From: Isochrysis galbana
Taxonomy: Eukaryota > Haptophyta > Isochrysidales > Isochrysidaceae
NCBI GenBank assembly: GCA_018136815.1
Contig: CM030944.1
Location: 2,705,834-2,769,833 of the forward strand
DNA: 64,000 bases
Direction of reading: 5' to 3'
Part shown: in pieces, positions 20,457-31,278 of the stretch
Layout: each line of letters begins with the position of its first letter
How positions within the stretch are numbered: position 1 is the first letter of the stretch
Notes under the pieces: model-generated
Database searches by the model: none
What the model was told of the DNA's origin: nothing
The model's input: the letters and a program-made list of their open reading frames with translations, nothing else
Made by a program: the position numbers and the translations under genes

Positions 20457-21260
20457 CAAGCGCCCTCAGTACTCTGCACACCAACTTCTGCTGCGTGTTC
20501 CATTCGCTCCTTGACCGTGACCTGCTAGCTCCTACTTCTCGGTGACTCGCGCGTGCGCCTCGCGCGTGTACGGCTAGTGCGCCCCTTGTCGGCCTCATTG
20601 CCCCATCAAGTCATTCGACACGTCATGGCCTAGGGTTGTTCCGCGTGTCCGGGCCCAATTCATCCAGCAGCCATCCGGCCTCACCGAATATTCGGGATGA
20701 TGAGTACTCCTTCAACACACAGGTGAAATGCTTGGCGTTCGCATTCACCCGGCGACCCCGCGTAGCACATGATGCGTTATGTGCGTGGCTTCCATGCGTC
20801 ATCAGTTCCGCACCCCTCAGCTGGGACACAATGCTTGGCTAGGTGGAGCTGCGCATAAGCGCAGTCCAGAGTAACCGCTACCTGCTCCGTTCCCTCTTCC
20901 AATTGAGTGGGTGATTGGTCGTGGTTAGTCCTCGTTCGCGCTCCTTCCATTTAATCGTGTGGGGCTGTGGCTAAGTGTTTGTATTTGTGCATTCGGTGTT
21001 GCTCCACAAAATCGCACCTAGACCTAGACGCTTGACGCGCCTGATTCGACTCGCCGCCCCTCATTTGAGGGACTCCTCTCTGGCAACCTCAGCCCCAGCC
21101 CCGTTTTATTCTTTTTTGGCTGCGAGACTCGCCATCCACCATCCACCCGGGCCCAACTTCTTGTCAGGGTTGTGCGGTTGTGTGTTGTTTGGCTCAGAGT
21201 TTTGAGTTTTTTGTCAGGGTTTTGTGCCCATGACCCATGAGCATGATGGATATGATGGCC

Positions 21261-21344
21261 ACTGTCGAATCAAGCCGAAGCTTGATCGTGGCAAGTCTCA
21301 GCGGGGCTAGGGGTATGGAGTGAAGAGAAGTCTTGAGGGAGGGG
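21261..21344 (+). repeat. Exact 84-bp repeat, copy 1
   Basis: Identical base for base to 25118-25201. Contains the perfect hairpin TCAAGC-CGAA-GCTTGA near its 5' end, then a G-rich half. The flanks of the two copies differ. Confidence 0.9.
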
Positions 21345-22894
21345 GAAAGGGCGCGCTACATTACGACGACGGCCCACGAGACACCACCCCACATCACTCA
21401 CTCACCAACAAGAAAATTCCGAAAACTAACGCAACATCGCACAAACAAACCAACAACCAACGAAATCAGTAAGGACAAACGAACAAATTCGGCGTGCAAT
21501 GCGGCGCAGCTTCGAGACTTCGAGACAACTCACTGGTGAAAACAAAACTCACTCAATTTTTCTCACACAACGCATGGTGGAGACACCGCATCCGCATAGA
21601 GTATATAAAATACTCTGGATGCGACACCCCCCGACTTAAGTCGAGCGTCCACGCGAGTAATGGGGTGATCAGGCCCAAAACAAGCTTGAACAACTGGACA
21701 AAAATCGAAACAATCAAACACATGCGAAAGGGTGTGATGACCCCTTGTCTTACCCCCCAAAGAGCGTGCACTCTCAGTGGGTTAAACCAAGCGCTATTGC
21801 TATTGCGCAAGCGCAAGCGCGCGCTTGTTTGCTGTTTGCCCGCATGACACATACGCCCGCTTGCCCAAGGGAGTGAGTTGTGCTCTCGCCCATGGTGCTG
21901 AGTGTGGTTGCCTCACCATTCCTCGCCATTCCCTCGCCTCTCGCCTCGCCCCCGCCTCGCCATGTCTCCGCTTCCCACCCGTCTTTCCACCATTCTCCCA
22001 TTTTGAGTCTGCCCGTTGTATTACGTATTACTTCCCGGATGGGCCGTCAGCCTTATATTAGGTCCTGATATCATGATATTAGGTCCTCTAGACGTGATAC
22101 CTGATACTAAGGGCCGCAGGCTACGTGACTCCGCAGGCTACGTGACTATGCATTACAAGGGTAAACGCTAACATTAAAATTGACCTAAATTCGACGTAGG
22201 AATAAATGGGTTGAACTAGGTTTAGAAGTTGAGGGCTGCTCGAAGGCCTAGCTAGGGTTGCAAGACTGCAAGACCGTGGGAGTTTTGAGTCTAAATAACC
22301 GTGTTGCCTTGATGGGCGAGCTTGCAGCTTGGGATAGTTGGATAGAGATGGTCGTCGATGAGCCTTGCTTGAGGACGAGCTGGTGTCTGGTTTGTACGTT
22401 TTCGTTAGTGTTAGTGTCTGGTGTAGTGTAATACTACTAGTATAACACATTATAGTCTTAGTGCCTACCTGATATTAGGCTGATGTTAGGTCCTGATATC
22501 AGTCTAAGGTCTCCGATACCTGACGGCCTTTGACCTGACGGCCCATCCGGGTTGTACTTGAGCGTCCGTTGATCGCTTGAAGTAGTGCTTGTCTAGGTGG
22601 TTGACTTGGGTAAGTGGCCCGCTCTTGATCTGCCCCTTGACCTTTGTCTCGATCGCCGCGCGCATGTCGAGGCAGCCATCGTTCTTCGTTCGGCGTTTGT
22701 CGGTCTCCATTCATTCTTTCTCTCGATTTGCTCGCTCCCGTCCCTTTCTGCTTTCTTTCGTTTCCGTTGCTCCGTTTCGATTTCGATTTCGAGTCCTTTG
22801 ATTTGATATGATGTATGATGTGCTCTCTGAGGGAGAGTCATCACTTGTTTGGCCATGCGCTCATGGTCACCGCGTGGGAGCGGTTTTTCGTCAC

Positions 22895-23070
22895 AAGAAA
22901 AAACCTTTTAATATTCTCGCCTCCCCCGTGGCACTGACTCGCATGTTCGTAGCCACGCCCCCTTCCCTTCCTCACCCTCATTCCCCGCCTTGCGGCAACT
23001 CCCCTCGTGCTCTACTTAGGGGCTCGGGATATGTGGGGGGTCCGAGCGGAGCTGTGTGCACTTGTCCTCA
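22895..23070 (+). repeat. AAAAACCTTTTAATATTCTCGCC family, plus-strand copy
   Basis: Shares, in the same order, TTTTAATATTCTCGCCTC, CCGTGGCA, GCCACGC, CCTTGCGGCAACTCCCCTC and GCTCTACTTAGGGGC with an inverted copy at 27790-27945. The family head alone also occurs near 12032-12060 (minus) and 56423-56470 (plus). Confidence 0.65.
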
Positions 23071-23102
23071 GCGGCGTGTTCTCCGCTCCCTCCTGTCTCT
23101 GT

Positions 23103-23990
23103 AGCAGGGTGATGGGTCTATAGTTTCGTGGATCCCGCGCATCTCCTTTCTTATAGAGTAGTATTATGTCGCCTTCTCTCAGTCAGAGTAAACGCTAGGG
23201 TTCCCGTGACCAGCGCTTGGTTATAAAGTCTAGTTAGCAATGGAGCCGCTATCTTCTCGTGTGCTTTATACACTTCCGCCGGCAGTCCATCCGGGCCTGC
23301 GCTTTTTCCCAGTCCGATGCTTCTTATCGCTCGGATAGTCTCTTCCACTTCTATGTACCCTTCCAGTCGGCGACGGTCTAGGTCGCTTATCGGGCGATCC
23401 GACAGTGTCGTCTCCAGCTGAGGTACTCTCTGCGCTTTTTTAGGGGAGTACAGCCATACGTAGTACTTGCGGAATTCTCTTCGGATCGCTTTGTCCGATG
23501 TCACGGTGTCGTGTTCCAAGTGTACTGGGGCGTCCCATTTATTTGTGCGGTATAGCTCCGCCACGTTGGCCTTCCATCTGCGAGGCTTCAGTTGTGCGAA
23601 GAACTCCTTAGAGTGTAGGTCTTCCCGACGGAGCTGCCGATACAGCGGCATGTCTTTAAGCGGGATCCGCCCTCTCTCTTCTGCTATCTCTTTATGTGTT
23701 TTCGCCAACTCCTCCGTGAGCCTCTCATTTGGTCCTTGCCTTGCAAGGCGGATGTTTAGCCTCGCGGCCTTCAATTCTAATACTGACTGGATGGTGGGCT
23801 TGGCTCTCATCGCTGTTTCTTCCCTCAGGAATGTTGCTATGTTTTCTTTTGCGTTGGCCCATATTATTTCTATGTTGCCCCCTTCCTCTATCTTTCGATC
23901 GGCGGTCCGCAACAGCAGTTCTACCGTTTTCATCGCGCCTTTCTCGCGGATTATCGTTGCGGTTTTTCGTCACAAGTTTGTTTGAGTTTG
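23103..23990 (-). pseudogene. LINE ORF2 fragment: linker and start of reverse transcriptase
   Basis: The minus strand encodes about 250 residues of the region between endonuclease and RT in a non-LTR retrotransposon, including RSIGLGKSAGPDGLPAEVYK (family signature GKxxGPDGxPxExYK) and PLLTRLYNQAL. Near 23180 a frameshift occurs; one frame over, REGDIILLYKKGDARDPRNY then RPITLL (RT block 1) continues to about 23103, where similarity ends. Truncated at both ends and frameshifted, so inactive. The 5' part (23940-24120) is Lys/Arg/Gln-rich and may still belong to the element. Confidence 0.85.
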
Positions 23991-24132
23991 AGGCTTTGAT
24001 GGCCGTCGCTCGTTGTTGTTTGATGTCTGTTTTGATGCGTTCTCGAAGGTCTAGATTTTGTCCGAGTTGGTTGGTCATCGCGGTCTCGATTCTCGTTGAT
24101 TCTTCCTTTGGCTTGCTCGTTTCTCTCGATTC

Positions 24133-24480
24133 AACTAAGTTTATACTTAGTTCGCCCATGGGGGGGCACGAGCCCCCCTCTCTCTCCACTCCTCCCCTGC
24201 CATGGGGGAGGAACCACCCACTCTCCTGGCACGCCTGATGGCCTGCCAGGAGCACACTGCCATGCTGACCCATCCCTCTCCCCACAGGCACGCCTGATTC
24301 GCCCGCCCTGGCCTGTCGTGGCCAGCCCATCCCTCTGACCAGCCCCTCCTCCCCCTGGGCCCCCCTGTTCAGGACCCCCCAGCCAGCTCCAGTCGACCCG
24401 CAGGGGCTCGGAGCGCCAGCGAGGGAGAGGCAGGAGGGGCCCGGGCCATGCCCCAGCCTCACCTGCCCCCTGAGCTGTGC
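24133..24480 (+). repeat. Palindrome-headed dispersed element, copy B
   Basis: Starts with the perfect palindrome AACTAAGTTTATACTTAGTT, then CGCCCATGGGGGGGCACGAG, GGGGGAGGAACCACCCA, and ends in CCCCAGCCTCACCTGCCCCC. It abuts the LINE fragment. Confidence 0.8.
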
Positions 24481-24740
24481 TCCCAGGCCCCTGCAGGCCA
24501 CCTGGGGACCTGAAGAGGGGCCGCAGGCGCGCGCCATGGGCCCCCGCCGCAGGGAAGAGAGGAGGAAAAGGGAAGAGGGAGGGGAGGGGGGAGCGGCAGC
24601 TCTCCCCTCCGGCAGATACGTGTCTTCTCGCCCCGTTTGGGTAAGAGAAGACGGGGGCGCCAGAGCCAGGAGAGAAGGGCCGCGGCTCGCCGCGGCCACT
24701 CGCTCTAGCGATGGAGATTAGCGCTTCTGGGCTCCTATCT

Positions 24741-24990
24741 CACGAGTGCCCCCCCCCCCCCCCTGCGTTGTTTTACCCGAAAGGGGTTTTCCCCCAGCGT
24801 GGACTCGAGGAGAGGACGCGCTGGGGTGCGCGGGGTCGGTGCATGCACGGGGGGGGGACAAATATCGAGGGGAGGGGGCAGTGCCCCCACCCCCCGGTAT
24901 CACTCGGACACCTGGCCCGTCAGGCATGGCGGGATTCCGGGACGGAAAAGTTATGTCCAATTAGCTAGTGGGGTTGGCTAGGATATAACA
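24741..24990 (+). repeat. CACGAGTGCCCC..GGGTTGGCTAGGATA element, plus copy
   Basis: About 250 bp matched in inverted orientation at 48862-49119. Shared blocks in order: CACGAGTGC with a C-run, TTTTACCCGAAA, CCCCAGCGTGG, AATACCGAGG-type hairpin arms (GAGGGGAGGGGGCAGTGCCC), CAGGCATGGCGGGATT and CTAGTGGGGTTGGCTAGGAT. No TIR or clear target duplication recognised. Confidence 0.75.
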
Positions 24991-25117
24991 TTGATTATTA
25001 TTATCGTTTCTCTCGATTCACCTTTCGCTTTCGATTTCTGAATTGTGTTTGTTGTCCTTGAAATTGTGTGTGCCCACTCAGTCCGGACGTGCACCCTGAT
25101 GTGAGACTTGTCTTCAA

Positions 25118-25201
25118 ACTGTCGAATCAAGCCGAAGCTTGATCGTGGCAAGTCTCAGCGGGGCTAGGGGTATGGAGTGAAGAGAAGTCTTGAGGGAGGG
25201 G
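25118..25201 (+). repeat. Exact 84-bp repeat, copy 2
   Basis: Same orientation as copy 1 (21261-21344) and identical throughout. It ends about 200 bases upstream of the AAMP-like start codon. I do not recognise it as a known small RNA. Confidence 0.9.
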
Positions 25202-25404
25202 AGAGTCGCGTCAGCTCGCTCCATCGCAACCAGCCATTAAGTTAGTTGAACTAAGTATAATATTAGTCATGAGAGTAGATATGATGGATGGTGTAGTTAC
25301 TCTTTGTATTTGTCCAACTCCATGACCAGAACTAGGTTTATACTACTACGTCGTTCACCCTTGGGGGGAAGGACGGGACACGTCGCGCGCGCTGCGTGGC
25401 GCCG

Positions 25405-26791
25405 ATGGACGACCACGCGTCGGAGACCGACTCGGTGGTGGGCGAGCTGCACGAGGTGGCGATGGTGAGCGACTTGCAGGTGACGGAGGAGTTTGAGCTT
25501 GGGCCCGACGACCTGCCGCCCGCCGACGACGAGTCAGAGATGGGCGACGAGAGCGTCGTCGGCTCTGACGACGAGATGGAGTCTGCGGAGGCGGTGCGGG
25601 AGCCAGAGGTGGCGCTCGAGCCAGTGCACGAGGCGGTGGAGGAGATGAGCGTTCAACAGCTCACATTGCACACTTCTGCCGTGTTCGCCGTCGCTGTCAA
25701 CGCCGCCAACCCCTTCTTCTTCGCGACAGGCGGCGGCGATGACGTGGGCTACCTCTGGCGCCTCGGCCTCGCAGAGCCAATTGCACGGCTACAGGGACAC
25801 AACGAGACGATCAGCTCGATCGGCTTCAGTGTCGACGGAAACTACCTGGCCACCGGAGGCCTTGATGGTGTTGTGCGCGTCTGGACTGCCGACACGGGCG
25901 CGCCCGTCGTCGCGCTAGAGGGCCCGACGCAGGGCATCAATTGGGTGGCTTGGCACAGCCGTGGCGCAGTCTTGCTGGCAGGCTCGGAGGACGCGACCGC
26001 TTGGATGTGGAAGGTCTCAGAGGGCTCTGTCATGCAGATTTTCTCCGCTCACTCGGCCTCCGTCTCCTACGGAGGCTTTGCAAACGGCGGACGGAGCGTC
26101 ATCACCGCCTCAGAAGACGGCACCGTAAGGGTGTGGAACCCGAGAGCTGGGACGGTCGACCACACGTTGCATGCATCGACACCGCAGGAGCCCTACGCGA
26201 TCACCTGTCTGGCAGCGCACCCGTCACAGGCCGTCTATGTCTTCGGCATAGAGACGGGCGCCGTTAAGATGGCCCATGCAGAGACAGGTGCGAATTGCCT
26301 GTCTGCTGGCGCGCCCGCGCGTATTGAAACTTTGAGCTACTCGCTGGCGCTGGCGCCTCCATGCTCATGCTGGCCCTGCGGCCCCGCTTGCCCCGCCTCG
26401 CTCCGCAGGGAAGGTGCTCGCAGCTTTGAATGCCCACAGCGGATCCGTCGAGGCCGTGGGCTTTTGCGATTGTATGCCGCTAGGAGCGACTGGCGCGATG
26501 GATGGGAAGCTGTGCATCTGGGACCTCAACTCGTATGGCTTGCGCCACACGTGCACCCACGGCGCCGGAGTGGTCGAGCTCATCTGGCGAAAAAATGCGC
26601 CTGTGCTCTTTACGTGCACGGTGTCGCGTGAGATCCGGTTGTGGGATGGGCGTTCTGGCGACTGCCTGAAGGTGCTCACCGGCCACCGCGAGGCCGTGCT
26701 GTGCATGGCCGTCGGTTACACCCCGGATGCCACGTATCTTGTTAGCGGCTCCGATGACCACACCGCCCGTGTCTGGTCAATCGACGTGTAA
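25405..26791 (+). CDS. AAMP: AAMP/Sqt1-like WD40-repeat protein
   Basis: Exons 25405-26287 and 26409-26791, giving 421 residues. The phase-1 intron has a GTGCGA donor, and splicing gives AHAETG-KVLAALNAHSGSV, which restores a WD blade. In fungi the homologue Sqt1 is a chaperone for ribosomal protein uL16; the animal one is AAMP. An acidic N-terminus (residues 1-80, many Asp/Glu) is followed by seven or eight WD repeats, for example GYLWRLGLAEPIARLQGHNE, GVVRVWTADTG, TAWMWKVSEGS, TVRVWNPRAGT, KLCIWDLNS, EIRLWDGRSGDCLKVLTGHR and the closing SGSDDHTARVWSIDV. Length and the acidic head match the family (human about 434). ATG 25405 is preferred over an upstream in-frame GTG. Confidence 0.87.
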
Positions 26792-27309
26792 AGCCACCGT
26801 GCGTTGCGGTCACGGCGCGGTGCAGCCGCGACCGGGTGCGAAAGGTGCTAGTGCAGCCCGTTTTGCACCGCCACTCGCATGGCGATGAGATTACAATGAG
26901 AGTTGGGTGCGGGAGATCAGCAGTATGACATTCGTGGTGGCCGAGTACCCTAGTTCTCACTTTAAGCAACCAGCAACCGACACCACGTGCACAGAGTGTC
27001 AGGGTCAATTTGCATGTGCAATGGCGGTCGTCGACAGCGGTGGTGTGACAATCATCACTCATAGTGTGGAATGTGGATGCTGTTGGTGCCGGTACCGCTA
27101 CTACTTACACACAGCAGTTGCTGCCCACCGCGGGCACGAGCACGTCCGCGATTTTCATTATGCTGTTGGTGATTGATGACCGTCGACTAGGCAAAGTTGG
27201 TTGTTGGAGCTAGTGGCGGGAGCTGCCTTCTTTGTACTATTGACTCAAAACTAAGTTTACACTTGGTTGCGACAGGAGCGCGCCGACGCGCCTCTTCTCT
27301 CCTCAAGCC

Positions 27310-27440
27310 AACTAAGTTAATACTACTCACATGGGACATGGGGGAGGCGCATCATGCCCTCCCCCTCGGGCTCCAACTCCCCTCCGGGGGGCCAGTCGGT
27401 CATCCTCAGACTCTGCCTCTTGGAATGAGCTGAGCAATCA
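27310..27440 (+). repeat. Dispersed repeat (copy 2 of 2)
   Basis: Shares ACATGGGGGAGGCGC, the CCCTCGGGCTCC and CCTCCGGGGGGCC words, CATCCTCAGACTCTGCC and GAGCTGA with the copy at 2420-2540, in the same order. Confidence 0.45.
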
Positions 27441-27789
27441 CCATCCTGACCCAAACCCCCAGTGGGCGCAAGTCAGGAGGCGCACTCCTTGGCCCGCATG
27501 ACCCCTATATTTACCAAGGATGAACAAGGCAGGCTACAACTAAGTAAAGAATTTGGCCTAGTAGCAAAAGCCCTCGGCCTAGCTGAGAGGCTCGCATGAA
27601 AAGACGCGACAACCCGCTCCGACCGTATGTCAAGACTGGAGACCGACCATAACTACGGACATGCCGGACGAACGGACTTACACACTAGTACGACTACACC
27701 CCGAAGCACTTACATTATAAACAGGTCACTCAACGGAACAAGAGGGAGGCGAGAACATACCGTTGGGGACAGGTGCACCCCGCTCAGCT

Positions 27790-27945
27790 CTGACCCCCCA
27801 AACGACCCGGGCCCCTAAGTAGAGCATGAGGGGAGTTGCCGCAAGGCAGGGAGTGAGGGAGAGGGAGGAGAAAGAGCGTGGCTTCGTGAGTGTCTTCCAT
27901 TGCCACGGGCGAGGCGAGAATATTAAAAAGTGTTTTTTTTTGGAG
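27790..27945 (-). repeat. AAAAACCTTTTAATATTCTCGCC family, inverted copy
   Basis: Reverse complement of the copy at 22895-23070, with small indels. The T-run end points toward 27945. Confidence 0.65.
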
Positions 27946-28205
27946 TTGAAGCCCTTCCAACGAATGAGGTATTGCACATCGCCTTGTCGCAGGCGCTTGG
28001 CCACTATCCACTATGTGGTCTACCTCGTGCAAGGTGTTGTCCGCCTGCGCCACTCCCACTCCTCGCTTCCGCCCCCCCCATCTCCCTCCATGGCCCCGCC
28101 CGACAGCAGCCTTTTCTGCCGCCTCTTTCTCCCGAACAAAAAAAAATTTTCAACCGAACACAAAACAAAAAACACAAAAACACATGTATTGTGTATTGAT
28201 GAGGT

Positions 28206-28411
28206 GTTGAATGCCTAGATGGGAAATACGTATTTACCGTATTTGGCCAGAGACCAAATACATATGTATTTGGCTGTATTCGAAGCTCGAAGCGTGTCCT
28301 GGGTAGTAGGCCTCGAATGTATTTGAAATGTATTTGGCCTCAGGCCAAATACATATGTATTTGGCTGTATTTGCAGGCCCCTGCACCGTATTTCCCATCT
28401 AGGGTTGAATG
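28206..28411. mobile_element. hAT-type MITE with perfect TIRs and 8-bp TSD
   Basis: A 190-bp element at 28214-28403 with 17-bp perfect terminal inverted repeats (CCTAGATGGGAAATACG), flanked on both sides by the 8-bp duplication GTTGAATG (28206-28213 and 28404-28411). An 8-bp duplication is typical of hAT transposition. Inside are palindromes of the type CCAAATACATATGTATTTGG, present twice, so the single strand would fold almost completely. There is no coding capacity. Perfect ends and target duplication suggest recent insertion. Confidence 0.92.
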
Positions 28412-28439
28412 GCCCTCTAAAAGCACGCTGCACGCTGCG

Positions 28440-28570
28440 ACCTGGGCTCATGGTCTAGTGCCTAGTGCGCAGTGCGCAGTGCGCGGCGGCCTCGGGGTCA
28501 TGGGTTCGAAAGCCTCGGGAGCCGCTGGCCGCTGGCGGATCCCGAGGCGCCCAGACCTTTTTTTAATATT
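28440..28570 (+). repeat. Possible tRNA-derived (pol III) relic
   Basis: TGGTCTAGTGC near 28451 resembles an A box (last base off) and GGGTTCGAAAGCC near 28503 a B box. About 50 bases apart, followed 55 bases on by seven T. It does not fold as a full tRNA by eye and has GTGCGCA repeats between the boxes. A SINE head or tRNA pseudogene is possible. Confidence 0.3.
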
Positions 28571-28900
28571 CCAACGATCTAGATAATACTAATACTAATA
28601 ATAGGTTTGGCAGAAGCACTATCTGTATCTATCTAGATAGCCGAAAGGCACTATCTATATCTATAGAGATAGCAAAAAACGCCCAAACCTAATATCTAGA
28701 TAGCTCCAAATGAAACTTACTCACAGTCTTAGCCGCCTCGCCGTTCCTCTCTGTAGATGCGGATGATAAAAATACTCCCAAGCCTCACGCCTCGCCTCCC
28801 GGGCCGCGCTGTGCAAATACCGTAGGGGATGAACCCCCCCCCCCCCCCTCCCCCCTTCCCCCCCCTCCCCCGACGGGTAGACTGGAGCCGCCCGCGGTGC

Positions 28901-29067
<167 letters not shown>

Positions 29068-29304
29068 CCTCCCTCTCTCTCTTCTCTCTCTTCTCTTCTC
29101 CTCTCTCCTGTGCTCTCCTGCCACCGAGGCTCTGCCTACCGCTCTCCCACACCCTCTCTCCTCCTCCTCTCCCTCTCTCCTCCTCCTCTCTTGCTCTCAT
29201 TGCCCTGCCAACACACGGGGCTCGCCTCGTTCTCCCCCTCCACCCCCTCCCTTCTCGGCTCCCATCCACCCCCCTTTCAAGCACGACCCCCCTTCACCTA
29301 CACG

Positions 29305-31278
29305 ATGCAGCGGATGCCACTGAGCACGACTGCTGCTCAACCATCGCGCAGGCCAGCTCCACCGCGTCCGACAGGCAGCGAGAACCTACGGATGCCGAAT
29401 CAGCTCGCCGGACCGGCACGCGCACCCACGAAAGAAAAGCCCACCGCTCAAGGCCGACTCAGCTCGCGATCCACCGTACACTCCAAGGCCAAGCGCGCTC
29501 TCTACCCTGTCGACGCCGATGAAGCGCTGCAGAGCAACTCGGCAAGCAGTGCGTCCGGCAAGTCGTTAGCGGGCAGCGGTGCCATTCCGCACGAACTGAC
29601 ACGCTCGCAGGCGGAGTTGTATGTCGCGCTCTTTGGAGAGGGGCCGCAGGGTACCGACTTGCCGCTCTCTTGCACCTGCTCCTCTTCCGAGGCCGACTGG
29701 GAGGTCATATACGATCCGCAAAAAGAACGTCCTATTGGAGAGGGCTCTTGCACATCTGCATGCAACTTAGTCTCCGCTGATGCAGTATCTTGTTGTACAG
29801 ACTCTCCACAAGCGAAGGTAGTGGAGAAGGCCGTTCTGAAGGCCCTGCGCGGCGCGGCCTTGCAGCGAAAGCAGGCTGTGCAGGAGGCGCTCGCAAAGGC
29901 TGCTAAAGAGCGCGAAGCGATGATCACAGAGGCAGTGCGCGCAGCCACCAACCAGGTGCTTGCACGGCTCTGTGCCTAGGGCTTGGGGCATCGACGCGGT
30001 TCGGGAGCCTTGGTTGGATTCTTCCTCGACCCGCCTGTGCACATGCACAGCTTGAGCGATTCGGTGCTTCACCGCCTCGCACCAGCTTCTCGTCTCACTC
30101 TCCGACCCTTTCCCTTCCTTGATCATCTAACATCGGTTTGCAGGTGGAGGCCGCCGGACGAAAGAAGACCGGCATCGCGCTCGAGGCGCTCAGGGCAGAG
30201 TTGGAGAAGGAGAAGGAAAGGGCGGCACGGGCTGCGGTAGCTGAGACCTTGCGCGAGACGGAGCGTGAGAAAGCGGAGGCTGTGACGGCTATAAGAAAAG
30301 AGATGCAAGAAGCTCTTGAGGCGGCCGCCGCAGAAAAAGAGGCATCACTTCGCAAAGCCGCCCGCGCCAAAGACTCTGCGGTAGCCGAGGCCATGCGTAC
30401 CGCTAGACAAAAATGCGAGGCAGTGGAGGCTCAGGCTGCAGCGACTATCGAAGCTGAACGTGAGAGGATTGCGGCGGCTGAGCGTAACCACCGCAAGCAG
30501 CGCGAGGCCAAGGCAACTCGCGCACAGCAGGCGGCTGACGCGGCCCGTGAGCAGGCGGTCGCGGAGGCTGTAGAAGCTGCGAGGCGGGCTCACTCGGAGG
30601 AACTGGCTGCATTGCGCGCATCGCACCAGGCCGAGCTAGTCGAAGAGCGGCGCGCGGCGGCAGCCGCAGCAGCCGAAGCAGCGTCAAAGGCCGCATTGGC
30701 GGAGAGGGAAGCCGTCCTAAATGCCATCACTCAAGTTGAGGAACGTCATCGCGCAGCCTTGATGGAGGTTCAGACGAGATGCCAACGTGATGTGGCTGAG
30801 GCAATGGAAAGAGGGTACGCGCGCGGCGAGGCTGCAGCTCGGACTGTGGCGAAGAAGGAAGCGGAGGAGGCACGCAAGGCGGCGATAGAGGAGACACGCA
30901 GGCAAGTTCGGGCAGCGGAGCAGGTGAGCAAAGCCTCTTGAGCCTTTTCAAGAAGCCGCAACTCACAACTGTAGCCGTTCGGCATGATGGTGGGAGGAGC
31001 GTGGAGGGTTGTCTTTCTCGTGCAAGCACAACACAGCCCGTCTCATCGCTGATCCGGCGCATTCTCCGCGGAGAAAGATCCCGACCGCGCTTGTTTACCC
31101 CTGCTCCATGGACTCGTCGCCTTCCCTTGCCAAGCAGGTTGCAGTACAAAAGGCGGAAGGCGTCCTTGACCGAGTTATGGCGGCGCAAAAGGCTGAGCAA
31201 GAAGCAGCGATAAAGAAGGCGATCAGCGAATATGAAACCCAGCTACTCACAAGTCCCGTGAAGCCCAATACGAAGTAA
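29305..31278 (+). CDS. Coiled-coil protein, function unknown
   Basis: Exons 29305-29955, 30144-30923 and 31138-31278 are all phase 0 with CAG acceptors, giving 523 residues. Donors are GTGCTT and GTGAGC. The N-terminal 80 residues are Ser/Pro/basic and probably disordered. Residues 90-150 contain a more ordered part (SQAELYVALFGEGPQG, ADWEVIYDP). From about residue 180 to near the end the protein is an Ala/Glu/Arg/Lys-rich heptad coiled coil that continues across both splice junctions in frame, which supports the gene model. No family recognised; a cytoskeletal, basal-body or Golgi tether role would be a guess. The short last exon ends in SPVKPNTK. Confidence 0.7.

Larger units (their letters stand above)
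20457..23102. other. Intergenic, few recognisable elements
   Basis: No convincing gene. Holds the first copy of an exact 84-bp repeat (21261-21344), repeated GATATTAGGTCCTGATATCA-like words around 22050-22110 and 22470-22505, and at 22500-22860 a minus-strand Arg/Lys/Glu-rich frame that may be 5' LINE material. From about 22890 the T-run family copy begins. Confidence 0.45.
26792..28213. other. Intergenic after AAMP-like gene
   Basis: No gene. Includes AACTAAGTTTACACTTGGTT near 27246 (isolated head-like palindrome), the second copy of the 2420-type repeat (27310-27440), and the inverted T-run family copy (27790-27945). The stretch 27470-27770 has nothing I recognise. Confidence 0.45.

Noticed and set aside
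28440-28570. A functional tRNA gene
   Set aside because: B-box-like GGTTCGAAA is present but no cloverleaf with an acceptor stem could be drawn; kept only as a weak repeat entry.
28585-28700. A further MITE around TAGGTTTGGC..GCCCAAACCTA
   Set aside because: Short inverted ends exist, but no target-site duplication could be found and internal CTATCTATAT repeats explain much of the symmetry.
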